Assembly: GCF_003298775.1 (NCBI RefSeq)
Contig: NZ_QNTQ01000005.1
Coordinates: 211,074 to 275,073 of the forward strand
Reading direction: 5' to 3'
Length of the DNA stretch: 64,000 bases
From: Rhodosalinus halophilus
GTDB taxonomy: Bacteria > Pseudomonadota > Alphaproteobacteria > Rhodobacterales > Rhodobacteraceae
In this document: one piece after another, positions 16,356 through 24,110 of the stretch
Numbering within the stretch: position 1 is the first letter of the stretch
Layout: each line of letters starts with the position of its first letter
Made by a program: the position numbers and the translations under genes
The notes under the pieces: model-generated
What the model was told of the DNA's origin: nothing
Databases searched by the model: none
What the model saw: only the letters and a program-made list of their open reading frames with translations

Positions 16356-18812
16356 TCAGCTCCCGGCGATCCAGTCCTCGAGTCGCTCGATCGCCTGCGC
16401 GCCGATGGATTGCAGCCGGTCGGCCTGCGCCGCGTAGGGACAGGGGCCGTCGAGCCGATCCGCCATGTCGGCCATGCGGAAGCAATCGGGCGCATCCAGC
16501 GCGCCCAGCTCGTCCCAGGTCACCGGCACGGCCACGGGCGCGCCGGGACGCGCCCGCATCGAATAGGGCGCGATCGCGGTGGCGCCGCGCTCGTTCCGCA
16601 GCCAGTCGATGAAGATGCGGCCCTTGCGCTTCTGCTTCGACATGGTGGCGGTGAAGCGCTCCGGCTCGCGGTCCGCGAGCGCGCGGGCGAAGGTCTCGGC
16701 AAAGCCCTTGACCCTGTCCCAGCCGGAGATGCGGCGCAGCGCCATCCAGACGTGGATGCCCTTGCCGCCGGTGACGAGCGCGCCGCAGTCGAGCTCCATC
16801 GCGTCCAGGTGGTCGCGGATGTCGAAGGCCGCCTGACGCACATCCCGCCATTCCACCCCTTCGTCGGGATCGAGATCGAAGACCATGCGGTCTGGCCGCT
16901 CCAGCCGGTCGGTGCGGGCGTTCCAGATGTGAAACTCGATCGTGCCCATCTGCGTCGCCGCGATCAGCGCCGCGGTATCGTCGGCGGTGAGATATTCCGC
17001 GGTTCCGCCGTCCTTCTCCTCGATCTCGACACGGTCCAGCGCCTCCGGAAAGCCCTTGCGCCCGTGCTTCTGATAGAAGCAGTCGCCGTCGATCCCGTCC
17101 GGGCAGCGCACCAGGGACACGGGGTGATCCGCGATCAGCGGCGCCATGCGCGGGCCCACGCGCTCGTAGTGTCGCGCGATGTCCAGCTTGGTGCAGCCCG
17201 CTTCGGGAAACATCTCGCGGCCGGGATGCGTGATCGCGATCCCGGCGACGGTGGCTTCCTCGGTCATCTCTTCCACCTCCGCCGGGGTTTCGTCCTGCAC
17301 CTCGCGCGCCGACTTGTCGCGGCGTTCGCCCAGAAAGCTCGCGTGGCGAACGTAGCCGTCGGCGGTGAACTCGGTGAAGGCCACCTCTGCCACGACGTCG
17401 GGCGTGACCCAGCAGGCGTCGCGGCGGACCTGCTTCGGCACATCCGCGAAGGGCGAAGTCTTGCGCCCGCGGAACTTGCGTGACAGCCGCTCGAGGTCGT
17501 CCTCGGAAAAGCCGGTTCCGACCCGCCCGCGATAGATCAGCTCGCCATCGCGGTAGGCCCCGAGCAGCAGCGAGGCGAAGGGCCGCTCCGCCTTGTCCGA
17601 GGGTGCGTAGCCGCCGACGACGAATTCCTGCTGTTTCGCGCATTTGACCTTCAGCCAGCTTCTGGTGCGCGTGCCGCGATAGGGGGCGTCGGCCTTCTTG
17701 GAGATGATGCCTTCCGCGCCTTCCCGGCAGGCGGCCCTGTGCGCCTCGGGCCCGTGCCCCTCGACATGCTGGGTCATGCGGACCGCGCCGGCCGTGGCGG
17801 GGATGCCCGAGAAGAGGCCGGACAGACGCTCGCGCCGCTCCGAGAGAGGATGGTCCGTCAGATCCTCGCCGTCGAGCGAAAGCAGATCGAAGGCGTAGTA
17901 GACGAGCGCCCCGCCCTCGGAGAGCGCGCGCTGCAGCGAGGAGAAGGGCGAGCCCTCGATCTCCGCCGCCATCACCTCGCCGTCGATCAGCGCCGAGTCG
18001 CAGTCGAGCGGGTCGAAGGCGCCCTCGAGCGCGGCGAAGGTGTCGGTCCAGTCCTTGCCGGACCGGCTGAAGATCCGCGTGCCGCCCTTTCCGATCGAGA
18101 CCAGCGCCCGGTAGCCGTCGAACTTCGTCTCGTGCCACCAGTCGTCGCCCTCGGGGGCCGCATCCACCAGCGTGGCGAGCTGCGGCTTGCGAAAGGCCGG
18201 GGCCGCGTGGCTGCGGACGGGCGGATCGTCCGCGGGCGGGTCCCCCTTCGCGATTCCCTCCATGCTGCGGCCCGTGCGCACCGAGGTCTTGTTGTTCTCG
18301 ACCAGCGTGTCGGGATTGCCGGTGTAATTGTCCCTTTCCTTGATGAGCAGCCAGTTCTCGCGCTTGTCGTCGCTTCGCATGTGGACGAGCACCCACTTGC
18401 CCTTCATGCGCTCGCCGTGGAGCTCCATCTTGAGCTCGCCCTTGTCGAGCCCCTCCTCCACGTCGCAGCGCGGCTCCCAGGTGCCCTCGTCCCAGAGCAT
18501 GACGGTGCCCGCGCCGTATTCGCCCTCGGGGATGGTGCCCTCGAACTCGGCGTAGGAGAGAGGATGGTCCTCGGTGCGGACGGCGAGCCGCTTTTGCGAG
18601 GGGTCGCGGCTCGGCCCCTTGGTCACCGCCCAGCTCAGGAGCGCGCCGTCCCACTCGATGCGGAAGTCGTAGTGCAGGGTGGAGGCGTCGTGCTTCTGCA
18701 CGACGAAGCGGAGGCCGTCACCGTCGGAGGCGGCCGCATGCCCCTCGGGCTCGGCGGTGCGATCGAAGTCGCGGCGCGCGTTGTACTCGGAGAGGCGATC
18801 GCCGGAGCTCAT
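16356..18812 (-). CDS. ligD: ATP-dependent DNA ligase LigD (phosphoesterase-ligase-polymerase)
   Basis: An 818-residue multidomain NHEJ enzyme. The N-terminal 3'-phosphoesterase domain (about 25-170) includes LRFVVQKHDASTLHYDFR and GTIPEGEYGAG. The central ATP-dependent ligase domain has the adenylation lysine in ETKFDGYRAL (about 228). The C-terminal primase-polymerase domain (from about 520) includes VSLVRCPDGIDGDCFYQKH and the metal motif DLDPDEG. All three activities are expected for bacterial end joining. The ATG overlaps the ku stop as TGATG, so it is translationally coupled to Ku; GTG 18815 is an alternative start. Confidence 0.96.
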   Translation of the reverse strand: MSSGDRLSEYNARRDFDRTAEPEGHAAASDGDGLRFVVQKHDASTLHYDFRIEWDGALLSWAVTKGPSRDPSQKRLAVRTEDHPLSYAEFEGTIPEGEYGAGTVMLWDEGTWEPRCDVEEGLDKGELKMELHGERMKGKWVLVHMRSDDKRENWLLIKERDNYTGNPDTLVENNKTSVRTGRSMEGIAKGDPPADDPPVRSHAAPAFRKPQLATLVDAAPEGDDWWHETKFDGYRALVSIGKGGTRIFSRSGKDWTDTFAALEGAFDPLDCDSALIDGEVMAAEIEGSPFSSLQRALSEGGALVYYAFDLLSLDGEDLTDHPLSERRERLSGLFSGIPATAGAVRMTQHVEGHGPEAHRAACREGAEGIISKKADAPYRGTRTRSWLKVKCAKQQEFVVGGYAPSDKAERPFASLLLGAYRDGELIYRGRVGTGFSEDDLERLSRKFRGRKTSPFADVPKQVRRDACWVTPDVVAEVAFTEFTADGYVRHASFLGERRDKSAREVQDETPAEVEEMTEEATVAGIAITHPGREMFPEAGCTKLDIARHYERVGPRMAPLIADHPVSLVRCPDGIDGDCFYQKHGRKGFPEALDRVEIEEKDGGTAEYLTADDTAALIAATQMGTIEFHIWNARTDRLERPDRMVFDLDPDEGVEWRDVRQAAFDIRDHLDAMELDCGALVTGGKGIHVWMALRRISGWDRVKGFAETFARALADREPERFTATMSKQKRKGRIFIDWLRNERGATAIAPYSMRARPGAPVAVPVTWDELGALDAPDCFRMADMADRLDGPCPYAAQADRLQSIGAQAIERLEDWIAGS

Positions 18813-19681
18813 CACGATGCCTTCCGCCGCTTGCCGGAGCGCTTCGGCGACCTGCCGGACGAGGCGGACTTCGACCCCGTCCCGCGGCTTTTGTCCTTCT
18901 CCAGGCTCTCCTTGAGCGCGCCCATCAGGTCCACGACGTTCTCTCCCTCGCGTCTGCCACCGCTTTCGCCGCGCTCGACGCGCGGGGTCTTGCCGCTCTT
19001 GCGTTTCGTCTCGATCAGATCCTTCAGCGCCTCGGCATAGCGGTCCTCGTAGGCGGAGGCGTCGAAGGCGGCCGTCTTGCGGTCGATCAGCGTGGTGGCG
19101 AGATCGAGCAGCTCCTCGTCGGCCTTCTCGTCCTCGACAGAGGCGAAGAACGGCTCGGCCTCGCGGATCTCGTCGGGGTAATGCAGCGTCTCGAGCAGCA
19201 GACCGTCGCCGCAGGGTCTGAGCGCGGTCAGGTATTCCCGCCCGCGCATCGCGACCTGACCCAGTCCTGCCTTGCCGGATTGGCGCAGCGCGTCGCGCAG
19301 GACGCGATAGGACTCCTCGGCCAGATCGTCGGCGGGAACCAGGTAATAGGGCCTGTCGAAATAGATCGGCGGGATCTCGCAGGAATCGACGAATTGCACC
19401 AGCTCGAGCGTCTTCTTCGTCTCGAGCTTGATCGCCTCGACCTCCTCGGGCTCGATCAGCATGTAGTCCCCCTCGCCCGTGTCGTAGCCCTTCACGATGT
19501 CCCCGGCCTCGACGGGGCCGATTCCGGGGACGGTTCTTTCATAGCGCACGGGCTTGCCCGAGGGGGCATGAATCTGCCGGAAGGCGGGGCGCGCGCCTCT
19601 CGACTGCGCCGAGTAGAGCTCGACCGGGATCGACACGAGCGACAGCCGAAGCTGCCCTTTCCAGACCGGGCGGGGCGCCAT
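18812..19681 (-). CDS. ku: Ku homodimeric DNA end-binding protein
   Basis: A 289-residue bacterial Ku. The beginning MAPRPVWKGQLRLSLVSIPVELYSA... is the conserved core start, with later KGYDTGEGDYMLIEPEE and PIYFDRPYYLVPADD. The Lys/Arg/Ser-rich C-terminal tail (about 240-289) is the LigD-recruiting extension. It binds double-strand breaks and recruits LigD, whose gene overlaps its stop. A GGAAC-N16-CGCT element lies upstream, divergent from a perfect stress promoter for the neighbour, suggesting stress- or stationary-phase expression as known for NHEJ in rhizobia. Confidence 0.96.
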   Translation of the reverse strand: MAPRPVWKGQLRLSLVSIPVELYSAQSRGARPAFRQIHAPSGKPVRYERTVPGIGPVEAGDIVKGYDTGEGDYMLIEPEEVEAIKLETKKTLELVQFVDSCEIPPIYFDRPYYLVPADDLAEESYRVLRDALRQSGKAGLGQVAMRGREYLTALRPCGDGLLLETLHYPDEIREAEPFFASVEDEKADEELLDLATTLIDRKTAAFDASAYEDRYAEALKDLIETKRKSGKTPRVERGESGGRREGENVVDLMGALKESLEKDKSRGTGSKSASSGRSPKRSGKRRKAS

Positions 19682-19708
19682 GCTGCCTCCGTCGTTGCCT
19701 ATGGCCCA

Positions 19709-19733
19709 AGCGGCGACGGCACCGGATGGTTCC
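19709..19733 (-). promoter_or_regulatory. Candidate stress promoter of ku-ligD, GGAAC-N16-CGCT
   Basis: On the minus strand, GGAAC (complement of 19729-19733) and CGCT (complement of 19709-19712) with a 16-base spacer, one mismatch to CGTT, 27 bases before the ku ATG. Confidence 0.4.
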
Positions 19734-19742
19734 CCCGGAGGC

Positions 19743-19768
19743 GGAACCGACGCGCGCGATGCGCCGTT
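19743..19768 (+). promoter_or_regulatory. EcfG-type promoter, perfect GGAAC-N17-CGTT
   Basis: GGAAC (19743-19747), 17 bases, CGTT (19765-19768), 25 bases before the DUF4112 ATG at 19794. Divergent from the ku promoter candidate. Confidence 0.72.
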
Positions 19769-19793
19769 CTACGGACAAGTCAGGAGGAGGGCG

Positions 19794-20198
19794 ATGGCCC
19801 GAGCCGACACCCTGCCACCGATGCCGGAGACCGACGCCATGGCGCCCGAGCGTGCGCGCGAACTGGAGCGGCTGGCGCGGCTCGCCCACACGCTCGACGC
19901 GCGCTGGCGCATTCCGGTCGTGGGCGTGCGCGTGGGCCTCGACGGGCTCGTCGGGCTGATCCCGGGCGTGGGCGACACGCTGGCCGCGCTGCCCTCGGCC
20001 TATGTGATCCTGCGCGGATGGCAACTCGGCGCGCGCAGGCGCGTGCTCGCGCGAATGGTGGGCAACACCGGCATCGACTACCTGATCGGCACCGTGCCGC
20101 TGGTGGGCGATCTCTTCGACATCGGCTTCAAGGGCAACCTGCGCAACATCCGGCTGCTGCGCGACGAACTCGGCGCTCGTGCGGAGGCCACAGATTGA
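19794..20198 (+). CDS. DUF4112 domain protein
   Basis: A 134-residue protein of the DUF4112 family. After a charged N-terminus with a helix (ARELERLARLAHTLDARWRIP), the conserved segment VGLDGLVGLIPGVGDTLAALPSAY (about 47-70) and a second GNTGIDYLIGTVPLVGDLFDIGFK (about 89-112) form two related Gly/Pro-rich hydrophobic hairpins. It is probably an integral or peripheral membrane protein without known reaction. Its stop overlaps a TTG start of the YihY gene, so the two are coupled. It has a perfect EcfG-type promoter. Confidence 0.9.
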   Translation: MARADTLPPMPETDAMAPERARELERLARLAHTLDARWRIPVVGVRVGLDGLVGLIPGVGDTLAALPSAYVILRGWQLGARRRVLARMVGNTGIDYLIGTVPLVGDLFDIGFKGNLRNIRLLRDELGARAEATD

Positions 20199-21235
20199 GC
20201 GGAGACCAGAACGACGAACCGCCGCGTGAGGGTCCGCATGCCGACGCCGCGCACCTGCGCGAAGAGACGCCGCCGGCCGAAGCGCCGCCCGAATCCGGCC
20301 GCGGGCGCGAGGCGCGCTGGCCGCACCGCATCCCGCTGAAGGGCTGGCGCGACATCCTGTGGCGCATCGGCGCCCGCATCGGGCGAGATTACGTCTCGCT
20401 GATGGCCGCCGGCGTGGCCTTCTTCGCGCTCGTCGCGCTCTTTCCGGCGATCGCGGCGGTGGCGGCGCTTGCGGCGATGTTCTTCGAGCCGGGCCTCGTC
20501 GCCGACCAGATCGAGGCCCTGCGCACCATCGCGCCCGCCGCCGCGGTCGACGTGGTCGAAAGCCAGGCGACGACGATCACCGGCCGCGCCGAGGGCAGCC
20601 TCGGCCTTGCCGCGCTGGTCAGCCTCGCGATCTCGCTCTTCTCGGCCTCGCGCGGGGTGAACAACCTGATCGACGGCATCAACATGGCCCACGCCGAGGA
20701 AGAGACGCGCGGGATCATCAAACGCAACCTCGTGGCCGTCGCGATCACCCTCGTGCTGGTGGTGCTCGCTCTGGTCGCGCTGGGGGTGACGCTCGCCCTG
20801 CCAGCGCTCGCCGCGGCGCTGCCGGGCAGCGGCTGGGCCGAGGCCCTGGCGAGCTGGGCGCGCTGGCCCGTCATGGCGCTCTTCGCGATGGTCTCGCTGG
20901 CGCTCGTCTATCGCTACGCGCCGGCGCGCACGCCACCCCGCTGGAGCTGGGCCTCCCCCGGCGCGGTGGTGGCCACCGCCCTGTGGGTCGCGGGCTCCGT
21001 GCTCTTCTCGCTCTACGTGCGTAATTTCGGCGCCTACAATCCGACCTACGGCGCGCTCGCCGGCGTGGTGATCCTGCTGCTGTGGATGTGGCTGTCGAGC
21101 TTCGTTGTGCTTCTGGGCGCGCAGCTCAACGCCGAGATGGAGCACCAGACGCGCCGCGACACCACGCGCAAGCCGGTCCGCCCGATGGGCGAACGCGGCG
21201 CCTACATGGCCGACACGCTCGGGCGGAAGCCGTGA
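20195..21235 (+). CDS. YihY/BrkB family inner membrane protein
   Basis: A roughly 346-residue protein. The hydrophilic N-terminal 50 residues are followed by six membrane spans of the YihY/virulence factor BrkB family (once misnamed RNase BN). Signatures are VSLMAAGVAFFALVALFPAIAA, LFSASRGVNNLIDGIN and FGAYNPTYGALAGVVILLLWMWLSS. Transport function is unknown. The start is a TTG overlapping the DUF4112 TGA (TTGA); no in-frame ATG exists before the first membrane span, so this unusual start is likely. The two form an operon under the stress promoter at 19743. Confidence 0.85.
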   Translation: MSGDQNDEPPREGPHADAAHLREETPPAEAPPESGRGREARWPHRIPLKGWRDILWRIGARIGRDYVSLMAAGVAFFALVALFPAIAAVAALAAMFFEPGLVADQIEALRTIAPAAAVDVVESQATTITGRAEGSLGLAALVSLAISLFSASRGVNNLIDGINMAHAEEETRGIIKRNLVAVAITLVLVVLALVALGVTLALPALAAALPGSGWAEALASWARWPVMALFAMVSLALVYRYAPARTPPRWSWASPGAVVATALWVAGSVLFSLYVRNFGAYNPTYGALAGVVILLLWMWLSSFVVLLGAQLNAEMEHQTRRDTTRKPVRPMGERGAYMADTLGRKP

Positions 21236-21261
21236 GGCGCGGCTGCGCCCTCCGGCGCCAC

Positions 21262-21286
21262 GGAACAATCCCGAGCGCGAAGGGTT
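21262..21286 (+). promoter_or_regulatory. EcfG-type promoter variant GGAAC-N16-GGTT
   Basis: GGAAC (21262-21266), 16 bases, GGTT (21283-21286), 62 bases before the hydrolase ATG at 21349. One mismatch. Confidence 0.55.
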
Positions 21287-21348
21287 CTCACCCTGCCGCC
21301 CGCACGCTGCGCGGCAGCGCCGACATCCAACGCTCCGGAGGGACGGGC

Positions 21349-22233
21349 ATGGGAGAGCATTTCACCCGTGGCGAGACGACTGCCGGCCGCGCCGCGCCGG
21401 GGGCGCAGGGCGGACCTGTCGTCATGCTGCACGGGCTGCTCGAAAGCCCCGCACTGTGGGAGCCGCTCTCCGAGGCGCTCGATCTCGGCGAGCATTACGC
21501 GCCCCCCCTGCCCGGTCATCGCGGCGATGCGGCCCGTCTGCCGCAGGCCTTGCCGCTTCTGGGCAGCGAGGTCGCGCTCGCCCGTCACATGGCCGACGAG
21601 ATCGAGACCCGCACCGGCGGCCGCCGGGTGCGGCTGATCGGTCATTCGCTGGGCGGCTATCTGGCGCTTCTGATCGCGCGCGAGCGGCCCGAACTCGTCG
21701 AGCGCGTGATGGTCGTAGGGGCGATCCATGCCGGCGATTGCGGCAAGCGGCCGAGTCTGCGCACGCGGGTCGTCACGGGGATGCCCCTGCTGGGACCGGT
21801 TTCGGCGCAGGTGCTGATGCGGCGCTGGCTCGCGGATGCGGACCGCTTCGCGGCCTGGATGACCTCCTCGCTCGCGCCCGGCGAGCGGCTGCGCAAGGTG
21901 CCCGCAGCGATGCGGACCGAACTGGCGACGGGCAGCCCCCGCACGATCCAGGCGCTGGCGGCCTGGGCGCGCGGCCAGAGCGCGCTGGACAGCTTCCGGT
22001 CCATCGAGCGGCCGGTCACCGTGGTGATCTGTGCGCGCGACCCTGTCGTCGCCTTCGCGCATCAGATGGCGCTCGCCCGAGAACTGCCCGCGGCGGTGGC
22101 CCGCATCGCCGACACCGGGCATCTGCCGATGCTCACCGCGCCGCGCCGTTTCGCGATGACCGTCCGCGCCTGGCTCGACGATGCCGCGGCCCCGACCGAG
22201 GGCTGCGCGACACGCGCGCCGGCCGAGGTCTGA
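21349..22233 (+). CDS. Alpha/beta hydrolase
   Basis: A 294-residue alpha/beta hydrolase. The oxyanion stretch VVMLHGLLESPALW is near residue 25, the nucleophile elbow is GHSLGGY (Ser about 101), an acid lies in VVICARDPVVAF, and the catalytic histidine is in DTGHLPML (about 264). The pattern fits esterases, lipases or C-C hydrolases; the substrate is not evident. ATG chosen because GGAGGG lies upstream. The permease gene starts 8 bases after its stop, so the pair forms an operon. Confidence 0.85.
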   Translation: MGEHFTRGETTAGRAAPGAQGGPVVMLHGLLESPALWEPLSEALDLGEHYAPPLPGHRGDAARLPQALPLLGSEVALARHMADEIETRTGGRRVRLIGHSLGGYLALLIARERPELVERVMVVGAIHAGDCGKRPSLRTRVVTGMPLLGPVSAQVLMRRWLADADRFAAWMTSSLAPGERLRKVPAAMRTELATGSPRTIQALAAWARGQSALDSFRSIERPVTVVICARDPVVAFAHQMALARELPAAVARIADTGHLPMLTAPRRFAMTVRAWLDDAAAPTEGCATRAPAEV

Positions 22234-22241
22234 GGAGCGCC

Positions 22242-23492
22242 ATGCCGGAGACGCCGGACAAGACCGAGACGGGCACGACGCCCGGCCGCCGGGCGCTGCC
22301 GTGGCTGCTGGCGGGGATTCTCGCGCTTCTGCTGGGCTGGGCGCTTCGCGCGACGACCGTCGTCGCGGTGCCAATCGTCTCCGCGCTCTTCCTGGCCGCT
22401 GCGCTGGCACCGCTCGAACGCATCATCTCCGGGCACTTGCCACGGCCGCTCGCCTGGCTGGGACGCGCAGCGGTGATCCTCGTCCTGCTGGTTGTGCTGG
22501 CGGCCTTCTTCGCGGGGCTCCTCTACAGCGCCCGTCAGGTGAGCCAGGAGATCCCGACGCTGGCCGACAACCTCGCGGCGTATCTGCCCGAGGATGCCGC
22601 GGCGATGCGCATGCTGGAGGAAAGCATCGGACGCGCGCCGGAGACCGCCTCCGGCGCGGCATCCGATTCCCCCGAGGCACGGCAGGACCAGCAGGCCCGG
22701 AACGCCCCCGCCCGCGCCACGGACGACGAGGACGCGGGGCAGCTGCAGGAAATGAGCGCCACGGCCCGAGACCTTGTCAACGAGTTCGGCTCGATGGCCG
22801 GCAGCTGGATGGTGAATGCCGCCTCCGGCCTCGCGGCGACGATCGCGGGCATGGTGGGCACCTTCGTCGCGGCGACGGTGATCATCGTCTTCATGGTCCT
22901 GCTGGTGCTGAGCGAGTCGTCGCTCTGGACGCAGAAACTCGGCGCGATCTGGCCGGGGCGCGGGCAGGAAGAGTGGCGGGCGACCTTCGACGCCCTGTCG
23001 CGCAAGCTGCGGGGTTTCCTGCTGATGCGCGCGGCGATGGGGGCGCTCTCGGCAGCGCTCTACGCAGGCTGGCTGATGCTTTTCGGGGTCGATCTGCTCG
23101 TCGTCTGGGCGATGCTGACCTTCCTGCTCAGCTTCATTCCGAACCTCGGCTCGGTGATCTCGGGCGTGCTGCCGGCGCTCTACATTCTCGCCACCGGCGA
23201 TCTCGGCACCGCGCTGCTGGTGGGGACGGGGCTGTTCGTGATCGAACAGGTGATCGGAAACTTCGTCGATCCGCGGCTGCAGGGCCGGCAGATCGCGATT
23301 TCACCGCTCGTCGTGCTCGTGGCGATCCTTGTCTGGGGCTGGATCTGGGGGATCGCGGGCGCCCTTCTGGCGGTGCCGATGACGACGGCACTCATGGTGG
23401 GCTTCGCGCATGTTCCTGCCCTGCGCCCCATCGCCCTCTTGCTGTCGGACCAGCCGGACGAAGACCGCCTGATGGAGGCCATGGCGCGGTGA
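22242..23492 (+). CDS. AI-2E family (PerM/TqsA-like) transporter
   Basis: A 416-residue membrane protein. Two N-terminal helices and a large hydrophilic loop (about 90-185, with an acidic, Gln-rich low-complexity stretch) precede the conserved C-terminal core: LMRAAMGALSAALYAGWLMLFG, LLSFIPNLGSVISGVLPALY and GNFVDPRLQGRQIAISPLVVL. The family includes the AI-2 exporter TqsA and Na+/H+ antiporter relatives; the substrate here cannot be inferred. The extended loop is longer than usual. Cotranscribed with the alpha/beta hydrolase. Confidence 0.88.
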   Translation: MPETPDKTETGTTPGRRALPWLLAGILALLLGWALRATTVVAVPIVSALFLAAALAPLERIISGHLPRPLAWLGRAAVILVLLVVLAAFFAGLLYSARQVSQEIPTLADNLAAYLPEDAAAMRMLEESIGRAPETASGAASDSPEARQDQQARNAPARATDDEDAGQLQEMSATARDLVNEFGSMAGSWMVNAASGLAATIAGMVGTFVAATVIIVFMVLLVLSESSLWTQKLGAIWPGRGQEEWRATFDALSRKLRGFLLMRAAMGALSAALYAGWLMLFGVDLLVVWAMLTFLLSFIPNLGSVISGVLPALYILATGDLGTALLVGTGLFVIEQVIGNFVDPRLQGRQIAISPLVVLVAILVWGWIWGIAGALLAVPMTTALMVGFAHVPALRPIALLLSDQPDEDRLMEAMAR

Positions 23493-23530
23493 GCCGGTGC
23501 GGCCGGGGTGCCGCGCCGGCGCCTTGTGGA

Positions 23531-23932
23531 TCAGATCAGCACGAAAAGCGCGCCGAGGATCACCGACCCCGCGGCGACGACCAGAAGCGCGCGGCGCCAG
23601 CTGTCCCTGTCGCGCGCCGCGACCTTCTCGGGCAGCACCCGCGGCTTTCGCTGGGCACCTGCGTCGCCAGGCCCCGCGCGCAGGTCGGCCGGATCGCGGC
23701 GCGCCGGATCGACCGGGTTGCCGTCGCCGTCGCGTTCCACCGGCTGTCCGGCATAGCGGCCCGTCGGGTTGCCGGCCTCTGCATCCGGTTCGATCGCCGC
23801 CGCGGCGGGCTCTTCCTTGCGCCGGCGGCGATGCATCTGCACGATCTCTTCGCGTGTCATCGGCGCGCGGGCCTCCTGCGCGGGATCGATCTCCGCCCCG
23901 GGCGTTGCCGGGTCTGTTCGGTCGTCGGACAT
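23531..23932 (-). CDS. Hypothetical protein with C-terminal membrane anchor
   Basis: A 133-residue protein that I do not recognise. Residues 1-105 are very hydrophilic and charged, including REEIVQMHRRRRKEEP and a Gly/Asp/Pro-rich middle. The C-terminus ALLVVAAGSVILGALFVLI forms one membrane helix reaching the end, so it is a likely tail-anchored protein facing the cytoplasm. AGGAGG lies just upstream of the ATG. It is divergent from htrA, with a GGAAA-N17-CGTT element about 58 bases upstream that would place it in the same stress regulon. Confidence 0.65.
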   Translation of the reverse strand: MSDDRTDPATPGAEIDPAQEARAPMTREEIVQMHRRRRKEEPAAAAIEPDAEAGNPTGRYAGQPVERDGDGNPVDPARRDPADLRAGPGDAGAQRKPRVLPEKVAARDRDSWRRALLVVAAGSVILGALFVLI

Positions 23933-23988
23933 GGCGCGCCTCCTTCCTCTGCGCAGGTCGTCGCGGTGGCCGGTCCGGCCGATGAGAG

Positions 23989-24014
23989 AACGCGCCAGCC
24001 CCGCCGCGGTTTCC
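23989..24014 (-). promoter_or_regulatory. Candidate stress promoter GGAAA-N17-CGTT
   Basis: On the minus strand, GGAAA (complement of 24010-24014), 17 bases, CGTT (complement of 23989-23992), 56 bases before the ATG at 23932. One mismatch, in the -35 box. Confidence 0.4.
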
Positions 24015-24110
24015 GCGGCGCACGGACCGCCCCGCGCCCGGAACATCCGCCATGCCCGTGGATTGAGAGTCCGACACCGTTTTTCCAAAGGACCAGGAGG
24101 AGACACCTTC

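Noticed and set aside
15337..18654. 1105-codon open frame across PLD, LigD and the gap between them
   Set aside because: It is an Arg/Gly/Ala-rich shadow frame of high-G+C coding DNA; the true ligD and PLD products in another frame are clearly recognisable.
24040..24064. Stress promoter GGAAC-N16-GATT before htrA
   Set aside because: The -10 box has two mismatches of four, including the G, so I did not count it as a regulon member.
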